This document shows positions 1-12,308 of a stretch of DNA of 64,000 nt, one piece after another (position 1 is the stretch's first letter; the number at the start of each line of letters is the position of its first letter). Below the pieces are notes generated by a model. The model was not told the origin of the DNA, searched no databases, and saw only the letters and a program-made list of their open reading frames with translations. The stretch comes from Gerris lacustris (taxonomy: Eukaryota > Arthropoda > Insecta > Hemiptera > Gerridae). Made by a program: the position numbers and the translations under genes. The stretch spans positions 66,980,144 to 67,044,143 of the forward strand of contig OX578276.1 of assembly GCA_951217055.1 (NCBI GenBank), written 5' to 3'.

Positions 1-384
1 TAAATTTTCTTTATAGTGTCTATATAATACTAAAGTATCATCTCTATAATCCCTATAATATTATTTCTCTGGTAGATTCATCGACTTTATTCAATGTTAT
101 TAAAAATAAAAAAAATAAGATACATAATAAGAAAATTTATGTTGATAAGAATGGCAATTCATGCCTAAAGATGCAAAAAAAATATATTGTTAAAGAATAC
201 ATAAATATTTTCTATTTGTTATCTTCTTTAATAACACATTACAATGTTCAAAAAGTAGTCTTTTTTAACCAAGTAGTTTTTCAAATATGGTGGGAAAAGT
301 GTTTACCGACAGAACAACAGACTGACACCAAAAATGTTCCCTTACTTCTGTCCAGGATTTCTTTAATTCGGAGACAATAGTTAT
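1..384. other. AT-rich stretch, no recognised feature
   Basis: No coding signature or clear repeat boundary is visible. The small open frame here is low-complexity AT sequence. Confidence 0.4.
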
Positions 385-950
385 TTATGCACCTAGGGAA
401 TAAAGTAAGCCATTATTCCCTGAGCGAATAAGTTGGTTCTTGAGGCGAAGCCAAAGGAACCATGGTTCCTGAATCCCGAGGCGATCCGAGGGAATGACGC
501 TAATAGCAGAGGGAATAGCACTTTATTCCCGAGGTACATACAATATTTTATCTTCAGTAGGGGGAAAACGCACCTTCATCCATTACACCGTTTTTATTTA
601 TTATTTTAATAAATTACAATAATTGTTAGCACTTTTAATAGCAAATAAGATTTGCAATTAAATTCAAATAGAAGGTTATTTAGATGCAGGTTTAAACAAT
701 GATAAGCGCAAATTATAAATATAGTCTAAAAAGCAGTGTCACCAACCTGATTTCAACAACTTTAATACGAATGTATATTATATTATTATATAAATTATAT
801 TCATTCTTTAATATTTATAAAATAATTAAGTTGGAAATCCTTTTTTTCTCCCTACTTTTTGAGTTCAGGGAAGAAAAGACTTATTTTAGTCCCTCTGAAC
901 TAATCCAAAATCATAACTTTTTCTCTCTAATGGAGATACATAAAAATAAT
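385..950. repeat. Dispersed repeat family C, copy 1
   Basis: Positions about 510-945 align over more than 400 bases with 55720-56175, with scattered substitutions and indels. Shared landmarks are a CCCGAGG box followed by a TACATACAATATTTTATC-like stretch, the phrase AAAAAGCAGTGTC, and a TTTTTCTCCCTACTTTTTG block. The left part carries several GAGGC/CCGAGG boxes and a perfect 16 bp palindrome at 455-470 (AGGAACCATGGTTCCT). No protein is recognisable. The family is probably a non-autonomous mobile element, but I cannot fix its ends or class. Confidence 0.65.
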
Positions 951-1010
951 TCTTTCATTAGAATGATTGCAATGCTTCTGTTACTCCTTCTGTAAGCTCA
1001 AAAGTAATAT

Positions 1011-1936
1011 TAAATACGACATTTTGATAATTAACATATTCTTATTTTGTTAATTAACATATTCTTATCTTGATAAATTAACATAATCTTAGAAACTAAT
1101 TTATTTAAGAAAATTAGTGCAATGTTAAAAAACTCTTCTTTACAGAGATAATATGACCTCATTTGTGAAGTGTATAATAATAAAGTCTTAATAAACAAAT
1201 TTATCTTTACATTATTCATGATGTAAAAATAAAATGAAAATGGTAATGAGGAGTAGAAAAAAACAACAAATTTGCAAGAAATTATCATTTGATTATGTAG
1301 GAAGGTAATAATGAAAGTCGTAGGTTCATGTTTATTTATCAAGAAACCGAAAGAAAGATTAGAAAAATGTTATCTATCATTTTGTTAAAACATAAATTCA
1401 ACAGGTGAGTCCCCATCCAATATTTATTAACAATAACAAATTACGTATTATTGTAGATGTGCAAATTATTGTAGATTGCGTATTTATTTGTAAGTTATTT
1501 CTGGATTTAAACACGTAATTTAAATGTAATTAAGAAAAAAATTAATATATTTTCTCGTTTTATATATTAACAGGGACGACTCTATTTCTCATTTTCCAGT
1601 TAGGGGATTAAATGTAATTAAGCTGTAATTCAAGTTTATAAAAATTAAAAAAAAAAAAAAAATGTTGTTAAAAGATTTAGTTGCATTACTCGGTCAGATT
1701 TCTTGAACCCTCGAGCTATTCTACGCCTAATTAACACAACTTAAGTTAATTAGCATTATTACTTCATTAAAAAGCACTAAGTTAAAACAACAAAATAGAC
1801 TTTAGTTGTTAGGATTCTAGCAAATTGCACTCACTTCTACTTTAAATGAATATTTATTTTGGGTTAGGTGAATACCTAAAATTATGTAAAAGTAATTTAA
1901 ATTACTTTTTCTTAAATTGTATAAAATAATAATTAC
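1011..1936. other. AT-rich intergenic stretch
   Basis: No gene or repeat recognised; only short poly(A) runs and low-complexity sequence. Confidence 0.4.
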
Positions 1937-2987
1937 ATAGTGTCGTGGTGGATCCTTTTAGGGTAATAAAATAAACTAACGTTTACATGGCGACGTTTCG
2001 TCTTAACCAGCCATTATCAAGCCTAAAACATATATATTTTTTAAAAATTAGATGGACGACGTAACATATTAACTATAACAATGACTTAACTCATCTTGAC
2101 AACAATACCTGTAATGTGATTTATGTGAGGATCGTTACAAGAAAGTGAAAAAAAAGTAGGTGAATATATTTGGAACGGTCTCGTTCCTTCGTCAAACATA
2201 TTATATCAAAACCGGATATATCTCCTCACTTAACATCAAACTCTGTGCATCGTAACACATTAACCAAACATTAAAATTAACAATAATAGTAGTCTGACTA
2301 GGTAATAATTACAAAATATAACATAAAAACAACAATATTATAACATGGTAACTAATGGTATTCTAGATTACGTTAATTTCATATCACAATCTTATCATTG
2401 ACTAGTAAATCTGTCTTTAGAAGACGAACAAAGCAATTATTAATAATTAATCCATTACTCTAAATTCGATGGATTAATTATTAATAATTGCTTTGTTCGT
2501 CTTCTAAAGACAGATTTACTAGTCAATGATAAGATTGTGATATGAAATTAACGTAATCTAGAATACCATTAGTTACCATGTTATAATATTGTTGTTTTTA
2601 TGTTATATTTTGTAATTATTACCTAGTCAGACTACTATTATTGTTAATTTTAATGTTTGGTTAATGTGTTACGATGCACAGAGTTTGATGTTAAGTGAGG
2701 AGATATATCCGGTTTTGATATAATATGTTTGACGAAGGAACGAGACCGTTCCAAATATATTCACCTACTTTTTTTTCACTTTCTTGTAACGATCCTCACA
2801 TAAATCACATTACAGGTATTGTTGTCAAGATGAGTTAAGTCATTGTTATAGTTAATATGTTACGTCGTCCATCTAATTTTTAAAAAATATATATGTTTTA
2901 GGCTTGATAATGGCTGGTTAAGACGAAACATCGCCATGTAAACGTTAGTTTATTTTATTACCCTAAAAGGATCCACCACGACACTAT
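1937..2987. repeat. 1,051 bp near-perfect palindrome (foldback element)
   Basis: Two 519-base arms (1937-2455 and 2469-2987) are reverse complements separated by a 13-base spacer (2456-2468). Every pair I checked keeps the same coordinate sum (4924), so the arms contain no indels. Only occasional substitutions were seen, for example C versus T near 1993/2931. The outer ends read ATAGTGTCGTGGTGG and its complement and are flanked by TA, compatible with a TA target site, though TA is self-complementary and so ambiguous. No ORF lies in the arms. This could be a foldback/MITE-like element or a recent inverted duplication of a shorter repeat. Confidence 0.9.
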
Positions 2988-3671
2988 AAAATTATTACAA
3001 AGGGTACCTTTTTTGGATTGGATTATAATAATTACAGTTTAAAATGCGACAAAAGAGAAAATATAGTATTTACGTAATGGAATAATTTATTAAAATCTAG
3101 TTCCTGAGAAAATAACATCCCCGCTTCGGCTTTCCCGTCGAGGAAGAGTTATTTGTGTGTATAATTTTTGATAAAATGATCAATAATAATTATATGTAAT
3201 CTCGAAAATTTGAAACAACTACCATATTGATTGAACTATGGACCAAGCAATTACGTATTTGTTAATGAGAAGGTTTAGTACAAGCTGTATCTGACACCTA
3301 TTTTAATAAAATCATTAAAAATAAGTAGGACTTACGATTTCTTACATTTTATATCTACATTAACTCAACAGCTATATTTTATTCGAGAGCTTCCCTTCAT
3401 TGCCAATGACTAAAGTATTTATTTAGTACTTTTAATTGTTCATGGCAGATTACCCCGATTTATTATCCACTGATAACAGAATCCTATTTGAATACTGTGG
3501 CAATATGTCATTAATCTATATTGTTGTTTAATTTTTTTACGCTAAATAAGCAAGGTGTGATTATACTCAATAATTCTTTGAATAAATTGAAACTTTTGAT
3601 TAAATAACCTTAATCGGTTATAGTTCAATTAATTATTTAATTAATAACAACCATTATGTTAATAAGTAAAG
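2988..3671. other. AT-rich intergenic stretch
   Basis: No gene or repeat recognised. A short GC-richer patch lies at about 3118-3150. Confidence 0.4.
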
Positions 3672-3950
3672 TACTAATAGTAGTAGCAGTAGTTAGGTCC
3701 TAGTACTAGTGCTAGACAGGTAGGACGAACCACTTGTTCGAACCAAGTAATTAGGCCATTTTTTAGGCCCATTTTACTATCCCCGTGGTAGAGAGTTCCA
3801 GCCACTTCACACATCATACCTCTGTACATTGTACGCAAAAGCGAGTATGGTGTGATCATTAGTGAGCCATATAAATTAGAGTATCACGGCGAAGGATTGA
3901 ACCCACGACCTCGTACCGCTCTTGATTCAGTGATGGCGCCAGACGAGGAA
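3672..3950 (-). repeat. tRNA-derived SINE, copy 1
   Basis: This aligns along most of its length with 17340-17640. On the minus strand it carries a pol III B-box-like GTGGGTTCAATCC around 3888-3905 and ends in a TACTAC-type repeat tail near 3674-3690. Compared with the second copy, the 5' head (A-box region) is missing or replaced, so it looks 5'-truncated. SINEs are non-coding; the short minus-strand frame inside is incidental. Confidence 0.7.
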
Positions 3951-4632
3951 GTAAAGTACTAAGTTGATTCAACTTAGCTTGAATTACTTTTATAAATCAT
4001 ACAATAAATTGTTAATTTGGTTTAATAAATATATTGTTACAATGTTATATATTTGTTGTTAACTGCTTGAAAAAAAAATATAAATAATAAAATAAGAGTA
4101 GGTAAGAGTCAGGTTACTACCGCCAAACGTATAAAGCATTAATTTCTTTAATATTACTACCAAATAATATAATTTTTAATTTTATATACATCACAAAACT
4201 TATCCTTTTTGCCCACATGTATCATCCTCTATCTTTCATTATTATTCCTCTTTGAGGATATCTAGCAGTGTGAGTGTTTATAATTACAGTAGTATTATTT
4301 TATATGTATACATCAGAAATAATCTTTTCCTCCATCTAGATTGCCCCTTCCTCTATTAATCCTTTAGGCTCTTTTCAACCATACTTCTTAATTATTCAAG
4401 ATCTTTTTAGGTTTATGCCACACATTTTTACCCTCATTCCTCATGTTTTTACCCTTTTCTGCTATCTATAATATATAAAGTAAAACAGGTTTAAATTTTA
4501 GTTCATTAAAGATAAACAATTAACATATAATGTGTACTTATCTAATCATTTTTAAGTAGTTAAATTAAATATAACATTTTAATTTATTTACAGTTATGAG
4601 AACAAAGACGAGATTATAGAATAAATAATAAT
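3951..4632. other. AT-rich intergenic stretch
   Basis: No gene recognised. Positions 4480-4620 are especially AT-rich and lead into the TIR element that starts at 4633. Confidence 0.4.
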
Positions 4633-5805
4633 AGGTTTGTTCCAACCACCAGTTCCGAATCAGTTTCGGATTAGTCCGTGATTGACGAAATGCGCATGCG
4701 CGATCATTGACCGTTGGGAATTGATTTGTGATTTCGTTTTTGTTGGAACGCTTTTTCTCGAACCAAACTGTTTGCCGTGGTAGGTTTTAGCACTGTTATC
4801 AGAACAACTTTTTGAGTTGATCGTTTATGTGATTTTGCGTTCCTGTGCTATCGAAAATACCTGAACTTATTAATATTAAATATATGGATGATGGATAAGT
4901 CAATAGTTGATGAAGATAAGTGCCAGTCGCTTAAATCAGGGCCTGATTTAGGCCGCCTAGGGGCTCGCACAACAAGGGGGCGCCACACCACAAAAGTTTC
5001 ATTTTCTAATGCTAATTAAGCTCGAAAGTTGGAAGTTAAACCTACATACTCATATAGAGGATATGCACAATACATACATGCACAATGCACTCATTATAGA
5101 AATGTTTATTTAATATACATGAATTCACGATTTCATTTCGATTTACGCAATTCACAATTTTCGGACTTACTGAGGTGAGCCAATTTTAGTAGACTCACGG
5201 CACACTCGTATTCGTATTTTTATTGATATAATCCTAAATGCTCTTTTGTTTTAAAAAAACAAATATTAATCTTAGTCCAGTTAACGAAAGAAATATTGCG
5301 TAAATAAATCGGATTCTTTCGATATTTGTTTGTTTTAATAGTCTTTCGATATTTGTTCGATATTGTTGTTTTAAGTATCAAAAGTCCATCTTGGAAAATA
5401 GGTCCAATTTTTATTTTTTTCAGAAATATCTAGAAAATGCCAATTATATGCACAAAAATTCATCGTCGCATTCGTACAAAAACATTTTAAAAAGAACAGT
5501 TGATTCGCAAGAAAAGAGAATAATTATAATAGGCGAGCGAAATCAAAACAAAAACAATGAAGCGGAGCGGAAGGTTACGTTTCTGTTCACCCAAACAATC
5601 CCAAACTACTAGTCCCTGCCGCCGATCGCTGACTGCTCTGACTGGTTCCAAACTAATCCGTGATTCAATCAGAGCGTGGTTGGAACAGCCGATTAACAGT
5701 CGGAGTCAGTCAGAGTTTGAGTTTGGGCTCGTTGGAACTCTTTTTTCCAAATGCGCATGCGTCGTACAGTTCCAAACCAGTTTGAAGAGTGGTTGGAACA
5801 AACCT
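4633..5805. mobile_element. Non-autonomous TIR DNA transposon (~1.17 kb)
   Basis: The ends are 17-base inverted repeats (AGGTTTGTTCCAACCAC at 4633-4649 and its complement at 5789-5805). Subterminal regions on both sides repeat TTGGAAC/GTTCCAA and GCGCATGCG-like words, as transposase-binding regions often do. AAT flanks both ends and may be a 3 bp target duplication, which would fit a PIF/Harbinger-like mechanism, but three AT-rich bases are weak evidence. No transposase is encoded; the small frames inside have no recognisable domain. Confidence 0.6.
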
Positions 5806-7192
5806 AATGTCGCTAATACTTTGGTAAATCATTTTATGATTATTTATAAAAAAAATTAGTTATTAGTGTAAGAAACTTCTTAAAAAGTTCACAGTTAGAG
5901 TTTTTCCCTCGCTATCTCTGAGTAAATTGGGCAGGGAAGTAAATAAAAGGAAACTGGCCAATAAGAAATATCCAGTGTTGTTGCTCTGATTTATTTTATT
6001 TTTATATTTTTAAATTGTTAAAATTTAAACAATTAAAATATGCGGAGTACAAAAGTAAACAATAAAATATTTCACTCCGTTTTACTCAGGCACACCGTGG
6101 GAAAAACTCTACTATAAATTTCATATAAATCAGTCTTGGTTTTCAAAGTATGGGCGTTCAAAAACTGTTGATGAGTTTTAACTTGAAAATCAATCAAATA
6201 TACAATAAATTAATAAACAATTATACAGTAATAAAGAAACAATCAGGTTTTAGCCTAACAATATTTTAATGTGATAATTAGAATTTAGTGCCATGAGATC
6301 GTATAAAAGCTTGGTTAGGAAGTAGACAATGTTAAAACCAGTTATCGTGGTTAGTCGCATTAAAAGAGACTGAACTAATCAGATTGAAGCTCTAACATGT
6401 AATGAAATAATTAAGAATTGATGACTCCAATTAAAAAGAGTTTGGAGTTTTTATAGGTAAAACGCTTTTTTGCTTATACTGCGCATTACCTAAACTGTGC
6501 GTAATAGTCCATAATACATTTGTTTACAAAACAGTTATTATATGTTTAAATCACTTTAAGGATGATTTTTCTTTATGTAACAGAGCTCGAGCTTGAGAAA
6601 TGCATACTATCAAGAAATTAGCATTATAATTTGATTTTTGTTCTACCATCTTTATTTTGTGGAGTTCAAAATAATGATATTATCAACACAGCTACGATGT
6701 TACCAGAAGCTATTTTGAATGTCTGGAATAACTTTTTCCATTTTTTTTAGTTGTTGCAAAGCAAATTACTCTTCTATAAACACTCTATATTCTTCAAGAA
6801 GCTTCTTTTAATAGATACCCTAAACTGCTAAGATGTCTGACATGAATTGTATAAATTGTTTCTGAACGTTGAGATAGAGAATGGTAACCTAAGGAGAATC
6901 GGAAAGCTCAGTTCGTGGAATCTAGTTGAGGACTCCGATCATCTGGGAAAATAAGTAGTGCGTGGCAAGTAACGGTTTCTATGTCGAATTAAATCTTAAT
7001 CAAGACTATCATAACACGTGCTTGATGCTACCCTTCTCCATAGTAACGATTGGTTATCTTTCAATTAAATCTTTTATTGTGTTCTTAAAGCTTCTTTAAA
7101 CGCGATAATTACGCTCTCAACAGTCCTTCGCAAGTATCTTGAGAGGTGGCTGTCTGGCACTACCCGTTTAAACTGAGTTAAACAAGCACTTC
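5806..7192. other. Intergenic stretch
   Basis: AT-rich sequence with no recognised gene or repeat boundary. Confidence 0.35.
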
Positions 7193-8232
7193 TTGGTCAG
7201 GCAAATCCTAGAAAAATGTTATGAATTCAATGTGGATGTGCACCAACCCTATATTGATATTATGCAAGCCTATTACTGTGTGCATAGAAGGAAATTAAGA
7301 GATACGCTCCAGGAGTTCATTGTTCCAAATAAATTAATAAGATTAATAATGCTAACGCTGAAGGGAACAAGAAGCAAGGTTAAAATGGATTGCTTGTCGC
7401 CTTCTTTTGAGGTTGAACTGGTAACCCAGGAGGAACCTTGTTCAACCGGCAAACCCAATGACTTGCGTATGCAGATGACGTTGGACTCTTGGTGAGATCC
7501 AAAAGAGCCCTAGAAGAGGCTTAAATGCCATTGAAGAAAGAAGCTGCTGAATTGGGAACTGGGACTAAATATCATTAAAACAGAATATTGCTAATGACCC
7601 GCAGAGAAGGCAGAAAACATCCTAAGAGGTGGTGTTAGGATGTGACTTATTTAAGCCAACTCACAACTTCAAATATTTAAGAACCCAAATCACTAATTAC
7701 AACAGTTTACCAGAGGAAGTAAGAGCCTGACTAACTGCAGGAAATGTGTGCTACTTCTCCTTGACGAATATACTAAAAAGTAGACTCTAAAGTCGATAAT
7801 TGAAGAAGATCAAAGTTTATCCAACTGTCATCCGACCCGTTGTATTATATGGATCAGAGGCTTGGACTCTTACAAAGTCTGATGAAAACTGCTTAAGGTC
7901 TTGGGAGAGAACGCTATTGAGAATAATGTTTGGCCCTGTGAACGATGATGGAAGATGGAGACTTAGATGCAACGATAAGCTACTTATTCTAAACGGCAAA
8001 CCGGACCTGGTGGGTAAGATGGCTTGGTCACGTTGAGATAATAGGATGTCTAAGAAGTTGAAGGATGGTAAACCTGACGCAAGAAGACTTAGAAGGGCGT
8101 CCATGACTGAGATGGCTAGGTCAGGTGAAGAACGATCTGAGGAGGATAGGGGTAAGGAGATGAAAGGCCGTTGCACAACAGCGAGACCTCTGGAGCGAAG
8201 TGCTGCAGGCCCAGGCTCTTCGAGGGCTATAG
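7193..8232 (+). pseudogene. Decayed non-LTR retrotransposon reverse transcriptase
   Basis: Three separated frames read as pieces of one LINE ORF2. Positions 7193-7440 encode RT finger/palm sequence (HQPYIDIMQAYYCV; the family normally has an acidic residue where the second Y stands). A YADD catalytic box (TAT GCA GAT GAC) survives at 7468-7479 in another frame. Positions 7800-8036 encode the post-RT segment (RPVVLYGSEAWTLT). A further frame to 8232 ends in LWSEVLQAQALRGL, typical of the C-terminus of such elements, and contains an in-frame stop where a tryptophan is expected. Frameshifts and stops make it non-functional. No endonuclease domain, poly(A) tail or target duplication was found. 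The clade is uncertain (CR1/RTE-like). Confidence 0.8.
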
Positions 8233-8450
8233 CGCCAAGGATGATGAAACAGGCACTAAGAAGGCGAGCTGTCAGTTTGGGTCAATCCTGTAGACAGGAA
8301 TCGTTTGACAACTTTCGATGGAGACATTTTGATGCGCGTCCAAAAACCATGTGTGCCCTGGCTCGCCACTAGTCTGCCTCGTGTACCATGCTTCGAAGTG
8401 TGGACTACGTGGACCACCTATGCGGGGCCTGTTTAAACGCAGCTTATGTA
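8233..8450. other. Possible LINE 3' UTR or unrelated GC-richer repeat
   Basis: GC is higher than in the flanks and directly follows the LINE stop. No poly(A) or simple-repeat tail marks an end, so its relation to the LINE is a guess. Confidence 0.3.
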
Positions 8451-9453
8451 AAATCTCTTTATGTATACCAGTGACGACATCAATATTGTTATTATTCTTC
8501 GTGGAAATGAAGTAAGTACAATTCCAGTTCAATTCAATATAACAATAATTATCACTCTGGCATAATTTTCATTTGTATGTCTGCCCCAAAATTCTAATTC
8601 CAGCCAACTTAATACCCTCAATAAAATGCAATATGGTTTCTTTCCAATCGTGTTATTTTTAATATAAACCCATTCTCAAATTATAGTGAAATTTCGTATA
8701 TCATTAAAATAACTGCTAATAAAATATATCTTAAATGTTAAGGCCATTACATGTCATATTATGTTTCAATAAAGAGTTACATTTCCATCTAAATCTTGTA
8801 ATAAATTCCACAGTTACATATTTATTCTCTCTTCTTCTGTAGCCGTATGTGTGCCCACTATAATTTATATTCAGATTCGTATCGTTTTGGCATGAAGATT
8901 ATAATACAGTAGAAAGATTGTAGGAATGTTTAAGTAAAACGAGAAGAGAGGGGTGGGTAGGTCGGAGCCAATATGGCGTCTCTTGGGAGGAATACGTAGA
9001 AGGGTATATATAACGTATAACCATTGTATCTCCTGCTCCCCCACCCTTAAATACGTGACCTGGTAAATAATAAATTGTTCACAATATATAATATATATAT
9101 TATGTGTTTCCTTTTTCCTCCTCCCTGAAAACTTCAAAGAAGGGTGAAATTTTCCCCGGGCCACCGTTATTGGAACGGAGGCGGCTGACAGGGGAGGAGG
9201 GTGGGGGTATTAAATAAAAAAAAAGTTTTGCTTTTGCTTGGGCGGACCATGTTATGAAAAAGAAGTAGAAAATTTATATCGTTTCACTTTCGTTTTTTTT
9301 TGGTTGAAGAGGCTAAATATCGAAAACAAAATATTTTCTTATTTATTTACAGGCCAACAATCTAGACTTTACACTATAAATGAAATCATAATAATATCCA
9401 GATTTGATATTTTCTACATTGACCATCATTAAATATTGATTTGTTCTTATCGA
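8451..9453. other. Intergenic stretch
   Basis: AT-rich, with a purine-rich patch near 8930-9000 and a G-rich patch at 9170-9215. Nothing is recognised. Confidence 0.35.
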
Positions 9454-9487
9454 TGAAAAGCACCATCTGCCTAGATGGTGCTTTTCA
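9454..9487. other. Perfect 15 bp hairpin, loop GCCT
   Basis: TGAAAAGCACCATCT (9454-9468) pairs perfectly with 9473-9487 around the four-base loop GCCT. A T-rich run follows. Its role is unknown. Confidence 0.85.
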
Positions 9488-9520
9488 ATAAACTTTTTAA
9501 CAATAAGCTTTTTAACAAAA

Positions 9521-9560
9521 TAAATAAACCTGCTGAGTGCCTACTTAGCAGGTTTATTTA
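9521..9560. other. 18 bp hairpin, same GCCT loop
   Basis: TAAATAAACCTGCT (9521-9534) pairs with 9547-9560. The stem continues through GAGT/ACTT with one G-T pair to a four-base loop GCCT (9539-9542), the same loop as the hairpin 50 bases upstream. The spacer between the hairpins repeats CTTTTTAACAA twice. Confidence 0.8.
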
Positions 9561-10468
9561 TACATTGCTTAACTATTTGAACAAAATATAAACTTTCTGT
9601 GTCTGTTTCTAATAGTACTATTCTTTTTTATTATATTATACACGCACACAACTATTTCATCTAGTATTTGCCATTTGTAAATTATTTCGGGAACGACGTA
9701 GTTACGTTTAATTATTATTATTATTATACGAGTACAAATCATCAAAATGAATCGTAAAAATAATTCCTTCCCGGCTAGAACTCGACCTCTCATTAATATC
9801 GGTTTAGTAGATTTGGCTCCACGCATCTGCACCGATGACGGACAGACATTATTGTTTTAAAATCGTTTGGAATCACCTTAAAAAGGTACCCACCTTAAAA
9901 CCTGTAAATCCAACAAAATCAAAATTCAGCTCCAACTTAATTAAAATCTTTATAATATAATATTATATAATACTTATTTGAGAAAGTAAAAAAAAGTGAA
10001 TTGACTCCAACCTAATATTTTGGAAAGTGTTTTATCTTAGGACCTAATTATAAGAGATATCTATAATTTATATCCAGGGGATCATAATAGATGAGGTAGA
10101 AAACCCTAGTCTCTAGATTTAAAACTTAAACAAGACCTCTTCTACTATGGTAATAAATCACTAATTAGAGATTTTGAATTAGGCGCTAATTAAGTTCCAC
10201 CTAATTGGGATGAAGTCCAAATTTGAGAGATGTGTGGCAATATTTTTAGTGAATCTATATATATATGTATATTCAGAGACCACAGACTTATCATGATTTC
10301 TCTTGAATCACATTAGCTTAAGCAACAATATTAAAATTTTGTAGTAGTTTACTTATAGTGTAGGTTGGTACAAAAAAAAAAAATAATAATAATTTGATAA
10401 TTTTCTCAAAACCTCTTCTAATACTCTGGAAGGACAAAAATGCAATATTTGTTGTTCTAAATAATCTA
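9561..10468. other. Intergenic stretch
   Basis: AT-rich with poly(A) near 10372-10384. No gene recognised. Confidence 0.35.
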
Positions 10469-10640
10469 CCAATTAGTGTTGCACAAAGCTTCCTTCTTTC
10501 GTATAGTTTAATAATTTATTGTCACATTTAATTTTTCCTTCGTTTTTTCAGTCTGTCAATTTTACTACGTTTTTATTAACTTGGTTTCTTGTTTGTTTGT
10601 TTGTTTGTTTGTTTGTCCGGTACAAATCTGGCAATCGATT
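10469..10640 (-). repeat. Repeat family A, partial copy
   Basis: It starts with CCAATTAGTGTTGCAC, the reverse complement of the family A right end, then diverges. A (TTTG)n/(TGTT)n microsatellite at about 10578-10617 sits where the intact copies carry a CTGT-rich tract. Confidence 0.4.
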
Positions 10641-11286
10641 TCTAACTAACTTCCCGAATAGCTAGACATTTGAAACTTTTAGCATAGCTCAGAACACGAT
10701 GACAATGCATTATATTAATACTTTTAGCCATCTTTTAGCAGAATTAATTGGTTTTCAGCAGATTTTGCAGTGTGGAAAGTTAGTTCGGAAAAAATCCGCA
10801 TGTTAATTTATTTGTTTTGCCATATCCAATATTTACAATCTTCATTTTGACGGGTTTCCAATTTATGATATTTATCTCTGAGATTTTTATAAATAAAAGA
10901 TAAACATTGAATGACAGCAAAACAGGAAATATATCGATTATATTATTTATCGATTATATTATTTATATTACTCAATTTATCGATGGCACGGTTTAGATTT
11001 GGTGTTGGGGAGATCCGTTGTACAAAGATTTGTCCTTTTATAGGTTTAAGATCAGCTCTCTAGATGATTGTCATTTATGTAAAGTAAATAAATTCAGAAC
11101 TATTTAATTTTTTTTTTTTTTGTTACTAACATTACATATTATATAACAACAACTATTATATTATCAACATTACATATTACATATGATTCAACAGAAAATT
11201 TAAAAACGTAGTTTATAAAAAGTTCTCTTTATCTTGAAATTATTTACTTTTTATCACCTATGGTAGGAAAAGTTATGTTTTCACCC

Positions 11287-11318
<32 letters not shown>

Positions 11319-11336
11319 CGTGGTTTCATCTGAATT
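10641..11336. other. Intergenic stretch with poly(T) run
   Basis: AT-rich; contains a ~29-base T homopolymer at about 11290-11318. No gene. Confidence 0.4.
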
Positions 11337-11725
11337 ATCCGTTTTGGGTGTTTTTAAGACCTCCTGAGTGGTTTTCAGCATGACGTCTGTATGTGCGTGT
11401 GTAAGTATGTGTGTTAGCATCGTACGGCCCAGGGTATTTAACCTAGAGACTTGGAACAGCAGAAAAATCAGTCCTTACTTCTAGTTGTGCCACCCGGAAA
11501 ATCAACATTTTCTGCCATCTTGAACCCAGTTCGATGTCAGCAAAAATGTAAAAAGTCGTTAAGTGGTCCGAAAAAGTTGAAATTTGGCACGAATGTACTT
11601 CTCTGCATGACAAACAAATCAAACAAATTAATTTCGATATTGGCCGCCATTTTAAATTCGAGTTTTTAATTTTGAAACTTTGATGGTTAATAATACTGAA
11701 AGAATAAATATTAGACATATATCAT
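11337..11725. repeat. Dispersed repeat (GTTTTTAAGACCTC type), copy 1
   Basis: It begins with a G-rich box and the phrase GTTTTTAAGACCTCCTGAG, then a GTCTGTATGTGCGTG microsatellite-like tract. The same order, diverged, is seen at 32070-32480. Non-coding. Confidence 0.4.
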
Positions 11726-11727
11726 AT

Positions 11728-12308
11728 TAGTCCACTGGCCACCATAAGAAGTGATTCGCTGATTGATAAAGTTTTCTTACCTTATGGAATCGCTAATTTA
11801 TGCCTTGTCCACCGATGAATTAGGTATATGGCAACTGGGCGCTGGGCCATTTCTTTTTTGTTGACATGCCAAACTTGCCCTTCTGCGGGAACATTGAAAA
11901 GAGATAGATAAAGTTTTGATTTTCACAGGATCGTTTAATTAAATTATTTAAAAAACAGTGGTAAAGGTGGCCACCGATATGAGTGGGCCGTTTTCTTTTC
12001 AACATCCCCGCAGAGCGATATGTTTGGGGCGGTGGACACCCCAAACGGCCCACTCTTATCGGTGGCCACCTTAACCACTGTTTTTTAAATAATTTAACTA
12101 AACGATCCTGTGAAAATCAAAACTTTATCTATCTCTTTTCAATGTTCCCGCAGAAGGGCAAGTTTGGCATGTCAACAAAAAAGAAATGGCCCAGCGCCCA
12201 GTTGCCATATACCCAATTCATCGGTGGACACGGCATAAATAAGCGATTCCATAAGGTAAGAAAACTTTATCAATCAGCGACTCACTTCTTATGGTGGCCT
12301 GTGGACTA
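11728..12308. mobile_element. Foldback/MITE element with 266 bp inverted arms
   Basis: Arms 11728-11993 and 12043-12308 are reverse complements with a constant coordinate sum (24036), so no indels, and are about 97% identical by eye. The 49-base centre holds a smaller hairpin (GTTTGGGG / CCCCAAAC). The termini read TAGTCCAC... with TA at both borders, consistent with a TA target duplication. A GGTGGCC/GGCCACC word recurs inside. The two frames in the arms are mirror images of each other and not genes. Confidence 0.85.
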
